Below the pieces are notes generated by a model. The model was not told where the DNA came from. It was given only the letters and a program-made list of their open reading frames with translations, and searched no databases. DNA of 64,000 nt from Athripsodes cinereus. Its lineage: Eukaryota > Arthropoda > Insecta > Trichoptera > Leptoceridae. This document shows, in pieces, positions 53,061 through 63,619 of the stretch. Location: NCBI GenBank assembly GCA_947579605.1, contig OX388320.1, positions 744,001-808,000 of the forward strand, in the 5' to 3' direction. Every line of letters starts with the position of its first letter. The stretch's first letter is position 1. Made by a program: the position numbers and the translations under genes.

Positions 53061-53721
53061 ATAGAAAGAAGAAGTTTATTCATTTGATTAATTAAGAATT
53101 AGTTCATTTATAGACAGAAGACATAGTAAAACAGGGTTTGATTTCACCTGCTACCGATTTACATACTTTACAATAACACTGAATCTTCATTGGGAAGCTA
53201 TCTACAGACGTATTGAAAAAAAATATTCATTGGTTCGTTAATAAAGCACTTAGTTTTTCTTTATGCAGGAAATTTTATTACAAAATAAATATTTTCTTTT
53301 TGAAAATCGAAGCTGTCAAGTGTAGGCCGAAAAATGCACAATCATATATTTTTTAAATAAAAAATGAGTAACAGTGGTACGAAACAAGCTAAAATTCTAG
53401 CAGTTGCAACTGCTAATGCAGCTTCAGAAGAAAAACCAAAAATGTAAGGCATGCTGTGCATGTCCAGAGACTAAATAAGTTCGAGATGAATTTGTTATGG
53501 AAAAAGGGCAAGAGAAGTGCACAGAATTGATAGAAGCACATAAAGAATGCATAAGAAAGATGGGCTTTAACATATATGCAACTTAAATATAATTGTTAAT
53601 TTCATTTATATTGAATGATCTAGAGTTTGTGTGTTCACATTGTTCACGTTGTGTTTTATTGATATCAAATATGTTCATTTATATTATTAGAAAAATAATT
53701 TGTACTTGATGTTTTTTAAAG
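53061..53721. other. AT-rich spacer
   Basis: Nothing recognised. Confidence 0.45.
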
Positions 53722-54210
53722 TACTATACTACTATACTATACCCTCACGCCGTGTCCCAGGTGGGGTAGACAGAGAGAACGGAACGCCATGTCGCTCTAT
53801 CCTTACATACTTCTTTCGCTTCCTCTACATTCATCCAGTTTCTCATACATGCACGCCGATTCCTCTTACTTAACACGCGACCGTCCTTGAGAATTTGATC
53901 CACGTGGTTAAGCCACGTGGTTCTCGGACGCCCGCGCTTCCTCACACCCTCTCTTTCAGATAAATACACCCTCTTCGTCAATCTTACACCATCCATTCGC
54001 TCCACATGACCAAACCATCTCAATTTATTTACACGCATTCTATCCACAACACTCCTCTTGCATCCACTCATTCTTCTAATATCCTCATTTCTTACTCTAT
54101 CACGCAATGTTTTACCTACCATTCTTCTCAGTGCTCGCATCTCCACTGCATTTATTCCACTCTCGTCCTTCTTCTGCCATGTCCAAGTCTCGCTTGCATA
54201 CGTCAGTGTC
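53722..54210 (-). pseudogene. RTE-type LINE C-terminal end, best copy
   Basis: The minus-strand frame 53745-54146 and its extension to about 54206 read YASETWTWQKKDESGINAV, EMRALRRMVGKTLRDRVRNE, KLRWFGHVERMDGVRLTKR, RKRGRPRTTWLNHVDQIL, ACMRNWMNVEEAKEVCKDR, then SVLSVYPTWDTA and a stop. This is the region after the RT core of an RTE-like LINE. Tail after the stop: CACGGCGTGAGGGTATAG with GTATAGTAGTATAG repeats. No frameshift in the retained part, so it is a recent 5'-truncated insertion. Related copies: 33509-34000 (minus), and 19516, 30290, 44150 and 6985 (plus). Confidence 0.85.
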
Positions 54211-55087
54211 GGTTTTTTAAAGTATACTTAATTATTTTTTTCCTTATCATGCCAATGTCCGGTTATCCGGTTTAGGCATAATTATTATCCGACTCATATC
54301 TATGTAATAAACATCAAATCTAGTTTACACGTTATTTATCAAGTATTAGGGTAGCAGCGACGAGTAACGGATACAATAAACGAGATCGTAACTTTACTCG
54401 GTATTATAATTACTTGAAACAAATCCAATAACAATAAAATAACGTCAATTTATTATCCCTGATTCATTTCCTCCGCAAGTAATATACTTTTTGCTTTGAT
54501 TACGCATTTATTCCTTTAATATAAATACTATAAACACTAGTACTCACAAATACGGAATAAATACTATTACAACTTTTATGTCTGGCTAAGTAGCACATCA
54601 CTCATAAACGTCGATTAATGTTATTCTGACTCTATTATGTCTGGCTAAAATTATTTCCGATTGCCAAGTGTTTTTTAACGCGTTCTGATCATAAAATGTT
54701 TTTAAAAATACAAAAAATATGTTATGAAATAATAAAATTTAAATTTAAATAATAAAATTATGTTAAGAAATACAAATGGCTAAAGTTGTACTATTTTCAA
54801 AAATGAAGCGACCTGGTATCGACTGGTAAAGTTGTTGTCAAACTCACTTTGCACGTCGAAACACTATCACTAAATTATTTAAAATACTAAAACTAAAACT
54901 ATTAGTGTTTCTTTACTTTATTAATATGGAATTTTTCAAAATAAATGTAAACACAATCAATAAAATTTATATTAATAATTTTTAAATTTTAGTCATATTA
55001 TTAAGTAAGTGCACCACAACACCAAATATTTTGTAAATTTTCGTATAATCGGAGATTATTAATATATAATAGATTATACACTGAATA
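54211..55087. other. AT-rich spacer upstream of the 55-kb LINE
   Basis: 54555-54620 shares AATAAATACTATTAC and GGCTAAGTAGCACATCA with 44886-44930. TAATATGGAATTTTTCAAAA at 54922 resembles the TATAATGGAGTTTT motif near the palindromes. Confidence 0.4.
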
Positions 55088-55096
55088 ATAAAAAGA

Positions 55097-56944
55097 GTGA
55101 ATACCTACTGGTGTGACAAACTAGAATCCAATAAGAATAATCCTAAACAGCTATGGAATAATATCAACAAAATATGTGGCAAGAGCATTCAATCTAATAT
55201 AGATTCTGATTTGAACGCGAATGAAGTTGCAGACTATTTAAATGAAAAGATTGAAAACATCCGATCAACATCTGTATCACATTCTTATACTAAGAACACC
55301 TCATCTCTCTCTGTTCCACCAAGTTCAACACTTCAACAATTTAGAATGCTCTCGGAAGAAGAAGTGAAAAAGTTCGTTCTCCAACAGCCAAACAAACAAT
55401 CTGAACTTGATTCTCTTCCCACATGGCTAATGAAAATCTGTGTCGATATCCTCACTCCAGTAATCACTAAAATAGTAAACCTTTCACTATCTAATGGCAT
55501 ATTTCCTTGTAACTTTAAAAAATCAATAGTAAAACCAATATTAAAAAAACACAACCTAGATTCTAATTGTCCCAGCAACTACCGTCCAATAACAAACCTG
55601 TGCTCCCTGTCAAAACTGCTAGAACGAATTGTGTGCGATCAATTGACAAAGTTCCTTAATGTGACGAATCTTCTTGCAAAAAACCAATCTGGCTATCGGC
55701 AGTTTCACTCCACTGAAACGATACTCATGAGAACTGTATCGGACCTAATATCTCGCATGGGAAATGCCGAACTAACACTAGTGTCTTTCCTCGATATGAG
55801 TGCAGCTTTTGACACGGTTGATCATAGTATACTTCTCTCAAAGCTAGAGCATGAGTTCGGCATTAGGGACAGGGTTTTAACGTGGATGTCTTCATACCTA
55901 TCCAACCGTGAATATGAAGTCAAATTTAATAACACAACATCCAGAAAACACTCAACGTTATATGGAGTTCCACAGGGTTCTGTTCTTGGACCAATCTTTT
56001 TCAACTTATACACGAATCAATTAGAGTATGTTATTCGAAACTTAGGCTTTACAACATATTGTTATGCAGACGATCGCATTTTCTTTAAATCATGCACCCC
56101 GGAATCCAAATCTGCTCTTGAGCAAGAAGTCGTTTCGTGCATAACGAACATTTCATCCTGGATGTCTAACAATATGCTTAAAATCAACCCCACCAAAACT
56201 GAATTTCTCTGGATAGCGTCTCCACGAAGACAACATCTCATCAACGCTGACCCTATTCGTGTACAAAACGTGGACATAGTCCCATCTAACCACGTTAAGT
56301 TCCTCGGAGCGCATCTTGATAACGCCCTTACGATGGAGAAACACATATCATCTACTGTTAGTAGTGGTTTCTATACTTTAAGGCAGCTCAAGAACATAAG
56401 AAAAAATATATCAACCGACGGAGCTAAAACCATAATTAACTCATTCGTCGTATCACGATTGGATTACTGCAATGGCATCCTCGCAAATCTGCCACAATAT
56501 CAACTCCAGAGAATTCAGTCCGTTTTTAATGCGGCTGCACGCTTCATTTATCAACTGAATCGCTCTTCACACATATCTGCCACCCTTCAATCTCTTCACT
56601 GGCTCAGATGTCCGGAGAGAGTCGAATTTAAAGTGTGTTTGACAGTATTTAAGGCACTTCATGCTATGGCCCCAGAATATATCATGGAACTCTGCGGTAG
56701 ACAGGCGTTAAGTCATAGACAGACAACACTTAGGTCTTGTCAAGATATTACAACTAAATTGGAGGTGACCAGTACTGTATCGAAACCAGTGTACGTGGAG
56801 CGTGCTTTTGCAATATCTGCACCTGTAGTCTGGAACAGGCTTCCACAAATGATCAGAGAAACGCAGGACTTATCTCGTTTCAAGAACCAACTGAAGACTT
56901 ATCTATTCAAGAAATCTCACGGAATAATCCAGGCACAACCTTAG
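55097..56944 (+). CDS. 5'-truncated CR1/L2-like LINE with intact reverse transcriptase, 615 aa
   Basis: The frame opens after a stop at 55082 and its first listed codon is GTG, so there is no real start: this is a truncated ORF2 lacking the endonuclease. It begins in the linker (DKLESNKNNPKQLWNNINKI). RT motifs: NYRPITNLCSLSKLLERIV (about residue 161), NQSGYRQFHSTET (about 196), SFLDMSAAFDTVDHS (about 231), GVPQGSVLGPIFF (about 289) and YADD (about 324). The C-terminal domain has SRLDYCNGILANLP, ARFIYQLNRSSHI, LHWLRCPERVEFKVCL and AFAISAPVVWNRLPQMIR, then FKNQLKTYLFKKSH. This layout fits L2/Crack/Rex1-type LINEs. YADDRIFF replaces the common YADDTQLY but both catalytic Asp are present. No stop or frameshift in 615 codons. 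Confidence 0.85.
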   Translation: MNTYWCDKLESNKNNPKQLWNNINKICGKSIQSNIDSDLNANEVADYLNEKIENIRSTSVSHSYTKNTSSLSVPPSSTLQQFRMLSEEEVKKFVLQQPNKQSELDSLPTWLMKICVDILTPVITKIVNLSLSNGIFPCNFKKSIVKPILKKHNLDSNCPSNYRPITNLCSLSKLLERIVCDQLTKFLNVTNLLAKNQSGYRQFHSTETILMRTVSDLISRMGNAELTLVSFLDMSAAFDTVDHSILLSKLEHEFGIRDRVLTWMSSYLSNREYEVKFNNTTSRKHSTLYGVPQGSVLGPIFFNLYTNQLEYVIRNLGFTTYCYADDRIFFKSCTPESKSALEQEVVSCITNISSWMSNNMLKINPTKTEFLWIASPRRQHLINADPIRVQNVDIVPSNHVKFLGAHLDNALTMEKHISSTVSSGFYTLRQLKNIRKNISTDGAKTIINSFVVSRLDYCNGILANLPQYQLQRIQSVFNAAARFIYQLNRSSHISATLQSLHWLRCPERVEFKVCLTVFKALHAMAPEYIMELCGRQALSHRQTTLRSCQDITTKLEVTSTVSKPVYVERAFAISAPVVWNRLPQMIRETQDLSRFKNQLKTYLFKKSHGIIQAQP

Positions 56945-57030
56945 TTAGTAAAGAGCGCCCTTGAGGTGGATTTTTTTTCACAAAACGGCGCTTTACAAAT
57001 CATCCAAATAATAATAATAATAATAATATG
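56945..57030 (+). other. 3' UTR and (AAT)n tail of the 55-kb LINE
   Basis: AGAGCGCCCTTGAGGTGG and AACGGCGCTTTACAAATC contain GCGCC / GGCGC arms of a stem-loop, followed by CCAAATAATAATAATAATAA. The same end in reverse is at 8822-8900. Confidence 0.75.
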
Positions 57031-57786
57031 TAGATAATTTATTCTCATATTTAACATGGTCAAGTAACCCAGGTTTAAATATACACTCTCTGGTATATAT
57101 TATTATCTTAAGATATTTATGTATATATTTTGTATATCTTAATAAAATAATAGTAATTAAATAATCTACGATATCAAAGTTTCACAGCCTTTTAGACCCT
57201 TCATTTATTCATTATTTAGATTCCTAAGTACATCAGCCGTCAGATGGCGTTAAGTGTTTTCTGATTATTTATTAATGTGTTTATTATTATTATGTATTGT
57301 ATAGTAGGAATCAATTTCAGTACCTTAATGGAAATAAGTTGTTAAATTGTTTACGATGTAACGATGTCTCAAAAGTTATTGATCTCAAAAATTTTATATT
57401 TAGTAAGCTAGTCCGAGTTGTTAGCAATTTTTGGAAATATTTTATATCAACAGAATTAAATTACTTGTTCTGTCTATTCTTTTACACCGTGTACCTTTTA
57501 TTTATTTATTCTTTTTGCACATTATCAACCGAGTGAGCAAATAATAATGTGAGGTATTATAAAATATTATGATGATATGCAGTGTCGAGATTATAGATAC
57601 TATATACACTAAATATATTATACTATATAAATATTATACTATAAACATAAAAGCGTGTTGTCTAACCCTGACTTTGTTCTTGTGAAATAACTCTTCTAAA
57701 ACTCTTACTGCAGTATTGTTTTTTAGTGAAGAATACACATCTTTGTTGTTTTTTTTTTTATTTACTTTTATGAAATTTTTTTTTAC
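57031..57786. other. AT-rich spacer
   Basis: A 79-codon frame at 57297-57536 has no motif. Nothing else. Confidence 0.45.
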
Positions 57787-57921
57787 ACTCTGACATGGTG
57801 CTAAACATCCTTTTACATCCTTTTAGTACTGAAGAAAATGAATTTATGTTTGTACTTTGACATGGTGCTAAAGGGACCTTTTACATCTTTTTAGTACTGA
57901 AGAAAATGAATTTATGTATTG
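57787..57921 (+). repeat. Two-copy tandem repeat, 67-68 bp
   Basis: TGACATGGTGCTAAACATCC... and TGACATGGTGCTAAAGGGAC... both continue with CTTTTTAGTACTGAAGAAAA and TGAATTTATGT. Few differences, hence a recent duplication in a LINE 3' region. Confidence 0.85.
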
Positions 57922-57949
57922 TATTTATGTGTCTATATTTGTTTACGTA

Positions 57950-58060
57950 GAGCTTAAAAGACTGGCTGAGAATAGGGAGGAATGGAGAAGAAAAACCAAA
58001 CTCGTTGCAGACCAATCCAATGGATTGTAACTAAATATATATATATATATATATATTTGT
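57950..58060 (+). pseudogene. LINE C-terminal tip with (AT)n tail
   Basis: AGACTGGCTGAGAATAGGGA, GGAATGGAGAAG and AAACTCGTTGCAGACCAATC encode RLAENREEWR and KLVADQ; CAATGGATTGTAACT and an (AT)n run follow. Same end as 5640-5715. Confidence 0.7.
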
Positions 58061-58225
58061 TTATGGTTGTGTCTTGACTTTTCAATTTTTTCTTGTATGT
58101 TGTGCTTTACTGCGCTCTTTCTATTGTATTGATGTTTTTCCTTCTTTTGTACTATTGTAATGTTGATAAACCCAAGTGTCCTGTAAAGGACCTACGGGAG
58201 ATGTTGAAGAATAAAGAATAAAGAA
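58061..58225 (+). repeat. LINE 3' tail with stem-loop
   Basis: TTCTTTTGTACTATTGTAAT is shared with 24863-24883. CCCAAGTGTCCTGTAAAGGA and CCTACGGGAG form nested stems, then AAGAATAAAGAATAAAGAAT. Probably a relative of the 24.5-kb LINE end. Confidence 0.55.
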
Positions 58226-58601
58226 TCACTTTAAAGTGATTTTTTCCGTTTGACCACTTTTTTGTATGCGGATACGATAAAATATCAGTTCATCTTGTCT
58301 TTGCACATTACTTTCATATCCTCCACATTCATGCGATTTATCTCGTATGCATTACGATTTTTCTTACTCGATACCTGATCTATATCTTACGCATGACATT
58401 TTCCGAATACTTTTTTTGAGAAAACACTTACAAAAAACTACAGAGAACGAGTGGCAGGTCTATTTCTGAAACTCCACGGCGTATTATGATTTTTTTGGCG
58501 CAGTTATACAGTATTCAAAACGTCTGAAGGGTGCCGATGAGTGGTGCTTCTGAAGCTGGTTACAGTGGACAACATTTTTTTATGTGTAGAGTTTTGAATA
58601 A
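58226..58601. other. AT-rich spacer
   Basis: Nothing beyond a small palindrome AATCACTTTAAAGTGATT at 58224-58241. Confidence 0.4.
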
Positions 58602-58680
58602 ACATTGAAGGATTCACCGTCCACCTGGATACCGCAGAAGTCTGGGGACTTCAATTTATCTGAAATTTTACACTTTTGAA
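58602..58680 (-). repeat. Dispersed repeat, minus copy
   Basis: Reverse complement of 52772-52850: CATTGAAGGATTCACCGTCC, ACCTGGATACCGCAGAAGTC, TGGGGACTTCAATTTATC. Confidence 0.65.
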
Positions 58681-59363
58681 TATTTTATTTTTATTACTTT
58701 AAATCATTTGTAGTTATATCGATTGAATATATGTGCGAGTACTAAGCGCAATGACGCAAATAATTTCTAGTGTCATTGCATATCTATTACCGTTGCTGCC
58801 GCCAGTATGTCTACAACGTAATGCATTTGTTATTATAATTTGGTTTCCAGAGCTTCCAAACACAAACTACGTACTAAACAGATATAGATACGAGTACTTA
58901 CATATATTATATTATAGTCATAGTTGGTATACTTTGTTATCTTGTATATACATAGGTAATATGTATGATATATTCCAACTGCATTGTTTTGTTATACAAA
59001 TGCGAACTACTTGACATGACATTGTACTAGTTTCTCTATGAATTGCTTTATCCATCACACATTTTCGTCTGAAAAACTGACTAGCTTAGTTTCTAATAGA
59101 GATTTTATCATTTTTATATTATGATTCAAATTTATTCAGTGTAAGATAGTTTACCCATAAAACGTCTCGTACTAAAAATATCAGATCAAAATCAATAACT
59201 TGAAAACCACAATGAAAGCTTAAAAATAGCTCTTAAAATATAAAAATATACCGAAATACCGTAAACAAAATTTTACATATATTTTTTTTTTATGAAGCAA
59301 TGGAAATCAACACGAGATAATTTTACAGAAACTTTTCTCTCACTTTGATAACTTCTACTATTA
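58681..59363. other. AT-rich spacer
   Basis: A 93-codon frame at 58733-59014 has no domain. Nothing else. Confidence 0.4.
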
Positions 59364-59475
59364 AAATCCATCACCGCATATCCTACATGTGGGGCAGCCA
59401 GTAGACCAGCCGCAATAAATAATATATGCCAGCCGTCTTCTCCGTGCTAACAAAAAAAAGATATCCAGTATGATA
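59364..59475 (-). repeat. SINE-like repeat (RTE-tailed), minus copy
   Basis: CCATCACCGCATATCCTACA, TGTGGGGCAGCCAGTAGACC and GCCGTCTTCTCCGTGC are the reverse complement of the family. Confidence 0.7.
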
Positions 59476-60036
59476 ACTTAAATATAATAAATTCTGATTT
59501 CAAACGCAACAACTGCAACATTAATATTTTCAAATAGCAATCTTGGCACACATTTCTAGCTACATGGCACGATTATCGCTACACTCGTTGAGGAAGAACT
59601 GTTGGCGCGGCTGTTTTATGACAATGAACAGCACTTGAAATAATAATTTTTACTTATTTCAATTGTATACTTTGCCATTGTATAGCACAGTACTAACTTA
59701 ATATTAGACATAGTATGATATAGAACTTAATCCAATTCTCATGTCTTTATTCAAACGTATCTTATGTCACTGTTATTTGGTGCAGTATGCAGTGTAACTA
59801 TAATTATTGTGGTAACAATAATTTTATATTTTTAATTTCTTACCCAAATCTTATGAATGCATGTCGCTTCTGAAAGATTTATGAAAGAATCTATGACATG
59901 TAGCATCTGTCGTCGCTAGAATACCTATGCTCGGTTATTTCGGTCTGCTAAAATTTGATTTGTATTAAAAATTTTCATCATTATGTTATTATTATTTCGT
60001 ATGCAAGCGACCCCTGTGCATAGAGTTAACTAAGAG
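59476..60036. other. AT-rich spacer
   Basis: Nothing recognised. Confidence 0.4.
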
Positions 60037-60340
60037 CTATAGCTCTGCGTCTAAGTTATTAATATATTCGATTGCCCGTGGCGACACCTGATGAATCTCC
60101 TCTATACCGCCGGCAAATCTACTCAGGGAACAATCCTCCACAATATGGTTCATTGTTTCAATTTGACCACATGCGCATAGTGGGTGGTCTCTCTTGCCCC
60201 ATAAGTGGAGAAGATGTCCGCATCTGCCATGGCCAGTTCGGATTCTATTAATTCTCGACCACTGCTTCCGTGGCAGGATGTATGTTAATGTCGATATAAA
60301 AACGATTAGTGCATGGATTACCTCATCGCGAGCATTTTGT
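60037..60340 (-). pseudogene. Jockey-like LINE C-terminal fragment, open frame
   Basis: Minus strand reads ILPRKQWSRINRIRTGHGRC, GHLLHLWGKRDHPLCACGQI and ETMNHIVEDCSLSRFAGGIE, ending IEYINNLDAEL and a stop at 60037-60039. 'R.RTGHG.C...L..WG....P.C.CG....T..H...EC....' is the conserved C-terminal zinc-type domain of Jockey-like (and some other) LINE ORF2 proteins. About 100 codons are open without a stop. 5'-truncated; no RT core. Confidence 0.75.
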
Positions 60341-60484
60341 TTTTATTTCTTTGTGTTTTTTTTAAGTTGGAACATAGTTTTGATAATATGTAGTATGTAA
60401 AACAATTTGACAAACTTCACTGGCTTCTTAACATTTCAATTTTTAATTTATACTATATAATCTGTAAGAGCTATTTGTTTGTAT
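60341..60484. other. AT-rich spacer
   Basis: Nothing recognised. Confidence 0.4.
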
Positions 60485-60600
60485 TATATTTATTTGCACA
60501 TCGTCCTACTTTTTAAAATTTTATATTATTTTGTCAACACTGTTATGTAATGATGATGTGCAAAAAGAATAAATATATAAAAAATAAAAGTAAAATAAAA
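60485..60600 (+). repeat. LINE 3' tail, 'GATGTGCAAAAAGAATAAATAA' family
   Basis: TTGCACATCGTCCTACTTTT, TGTCAACACTG, ATGATGATGTGCAAAAAGAA and an A-rich end; lacks the upstream hairpin. Confidence 0.65.
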
Positions 60601-61119
60601 ATAATTTCAATAACAATCCAGAAGCGACTTTATCAATAAACAAGAAATATTATGCAATTATTTGTTTCTACACAAACAATATTTTTATTTTACAATAGAT
60701 AAAAGAAAAAGTATTACATCATTCTTCACTTTGAAGTTTATTTCAAAACATTTTATGAATAGATACCTATAATATGTAGTATTTAGGTATATATTGACGT
60801 TGTGTTGTGTGTAGGAATAATGTTAAGAATTATTTACGACTTTTAATAAAAACATTTTTTCTTTATTCCGTCGAGCCACTACAGTACAGTGTTTAATACG
60901 TACTGTGTAACATGCATTTATAAGAGTTTTCTTACAGAATTCTGTAATAATTCATTATTCTCAACTTCTAGAATCTGTTTTATATTAAATTCCATCTTGA
61001 AGGGTATCCTTCCATATTATATATAGGTAAATATGTTTTTTCGGAGTTAAAAGCGATAATTTTTAGATGGTTTGAATTCACGTTATCTTGGTAAAACTCA
61101 CTTTAAGAAACTTATTTAC
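60601..61119. other. AT-rich spacer
   Basis: Nothing recognised. Confidence 0.45.
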
Positions 61120-61265
61120 TTATGCAGCTGTTCCTGTCCACTGCTGAACATAAGCTTCCCCCATATGTCTCCAGGCATCTCTGTTCTGAGCTTTCTGCAA
61201 CCAGTCACGAGTGATTCTTCTAATGTCGTCTGACCAACGTGTTGGATGTCTTCCTCTTCTCCTTT
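61120..61265 (-). pseudogene. RTE-like LINE C-terminal fragment
   Basis: Minus strand reads RRGRHPTRWSDDIRRIT, RDWLQKAQNRDAWRHMGEA and YVQQWTGTAA before a stop at 61120-61122. 'GRP..RW.DDI.......W...AQ.R..W...GEAYVQQW' is a widespread end of arthropod LINE proteins. Confidence 0.75.
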
Positions 61266-61521
61266 TAATTAAAAAATTGCATTGTTTATCACAATAATAA
61301 TAGTTGGATAATTTATATGTGACGACGTTTTGTGATCCGTGACCATCTCAAGAGTGCTGAACAGTGAAGTCTGCTGAACAGTGATAGACTGAGTCAAGTT
61401 ACTTATCTTTCAAGTTTTTAAGCGCATTTCATGAAAGGTTAATATAGTAACCTTACGCTTGATAATGTATAATTTAATGTGTAGGTACTACGTATGTATT
61501 TTATCATCATTCTATATAACA
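61266..61521. other. AT-rich spacer
   Basis: Nothing recognised. Confidence 0.4.
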
Positions 61522-61575
61522 TGCTATAATAACACATAGCAGGTTATCTATCTGCTATAAGGTGTGTTATTATAA
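61522..61575. repeat. Inverted repeat / hairpin
   Basis: TATAATAACACATAGCAG (left) and CTGCTATAAGGTGTGTTATT (right) pair with a small bulge and a 9-base loop. Confidence 0.65.
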
Positions 61576-62479
61576 TATGTATTATCTTAAATAAATGTAT
61601 ACAATGTATATTATGTTATAGAGTGTTCTGTATTATAATGTTATGTACTAGGTATTTAGGTTGTATGTACCGCAGGGGATGTAAACGAGATAAGTCTATT
61701 ATTTATGGGGAAACTTTTAAAACTCCGATACACCTTGTAATGAGATAAATCATATCGCAGCACACCGCACAGTACAGCACAGCACAGCATGCCACACCTG
61801 TAAAACAAGTTACATTATTATGGATTCACTCCATTTCACCGTCTTTTTTGCCTTTAACAAGCCCTAAAAGTTTAGAACGATTATGTGACATTTTCAATAA
61901 CTTATTTCTTTGAAATTTCTGTAACTCATTGAATCATCGTTGAAAGTTAAAATATATGTTTAATCTTTATTAATTAATAAATAAATATTGGATTAGAAGT
62001 GAAAAGATATCCAAATCTGAAATCAGACAAGAGTAAATAAAGAAATATTTTAATAAGTTGTGGTTTGTTGTTCGTCTATGGATTTTTTATTGAATTTTCA
62101 ATATCAGAATTCCGCGATGTTTTATATCTTTGTTCGGTATATTGTTTTTACCCTTATGAATTGACACTAAATAGCTTATTATATATCTTAACCTTTTAAC
62201 ATTTCAACATATCGACCACTTTAAATTATTTTATATCTCGTTCTTGACTTTTCTTTATTGACTGACATTCCTCAGGTGGTCTAATAATATTACATACCTT
62301 TGACTTTTTACTTTTAATTTTTGACATCTATTAAAATTACTTGTATTTTTTGACATCTCATTTGTTTTGTTAAGAATATTTCATGCTGACTATGTAAAAG
62401 ATATTATCAAGTTGACATATAAAATCTAAAAAAAAAAAATTCCGTTCGTTTTCCCAATGTACCTATGTTTAAATTTTTA
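61576..62479. other. AT-rich spacer with a (CAGCA)n run
   Basis: GCACAGTACAGCACAGCACA lies at about 61768-61788. Nothing else supported. Confidence 0.45.
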
Positions 62480-62625
62480 TTCATTTGTGGTTCTTATTTT
62501 ATTGTCCATTTTATGTGTTGTGTGTGTCAATACTGTTTGTGTACATTATTATAATTATGTTAATATTTATATGTAAAAGGCCCAGGCCGTGAATAGATAA
62601 ATAAATAAATAAATATAAGTTTATT
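62480..62625 (+). repeat. LINE 3' tail, 'AAAGGCTCACGCCGT' family
   Basis: TATGTAAAAGGCCCAGGCCG then TGAATAGATAAATAAATAAA. Plus-strand copy with AGGCCCAGGCCG in place of AGGCTCACGCCG. Confidence 0.65.
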
Positions 62626-63619
62626 AAAAAAATTGCTGTTTATTTTCAATCATTTGTCCATTTCTGTACCTTAACCTTTTCTTTCATTATTTATTCTCTC
62701 ATTTAACATATACCATAATATTTATGATGCAAAAGCAACAAAAAAAAACTGATAGACAATACTTGTTCAAAATCAATTATCTACATATTATATATTTCAA
62801 TGTTTTTGTACATACTGTTTAACTTTTAAACAACTATCGTTGGCACAGCTTCATAACTTTATGTGCTTAAATTGGTTATTAATTTCTATAAATCAATTTA
62901 TCGCCATTGATTCTAAATCCAAACAATCACTACACCTTCAAATGTACTTTTTCATTAGGAGAGATTTACCTAATATAATTATTTATTCATACTCTAACAA
63001 ATAATTTTCATGATTACGTAAATCAACATATAATATAGAAATTTGTAACAATTTAGTTAGATGCCTATGACATTCGAGTTAACGTAACAATAGAAATAAG
63101 CAACTTATCATCACGTTGTTAAGGCGAAGACTTAGAATATAAGATCCCTTGTCTGTTTCAGTTGGTAATTGTGGAAAATGTGGATCTTATTCAATCAGCC
63201 ACGTATTATTCTATCATTCAACGCTGATGGCGTATTGTCAAGATTTCGTATAATTTGGGAATATCGCATAGAGATTTAGGTTCTGCAAACGTTTTCAGTT
63301 GTAAAAGCTCCGTCATAATTATCTAAGCAGTGATTCTTATTGTAACTAATCAACGTCATACATAAGCTTTGCGATGAGCTTCTGATAAGTTTCTCTGTCT
63401 GGCAGACAGCGAGCGTTATTACATAATTTTAAAGACATAGCAAGTTCCTTTGCAAGTAATAAGTGATAATATTTTATTTATTGATAAAAAATACCAACAG
63501 ACAACCACTATAAATATGATTTACAAAAATAAAAATAATTCGTTCATAACTCAGCTGTTATCCACAAACATGTACCACAGTTAAGTCAATTATTTAGGTA
63601 TCGCACATTCCGCTCATTC
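62626..63619. other. AT-rich spacer
   Basis: Nothing recognised. Confidence 0.45.

Noticed and set aside
58224..58241. 18-bp palindrome AATCACTTTAAAGTGATT
   Set aside because: Such short AT-rich palindromes are expected by chance in this base composition.
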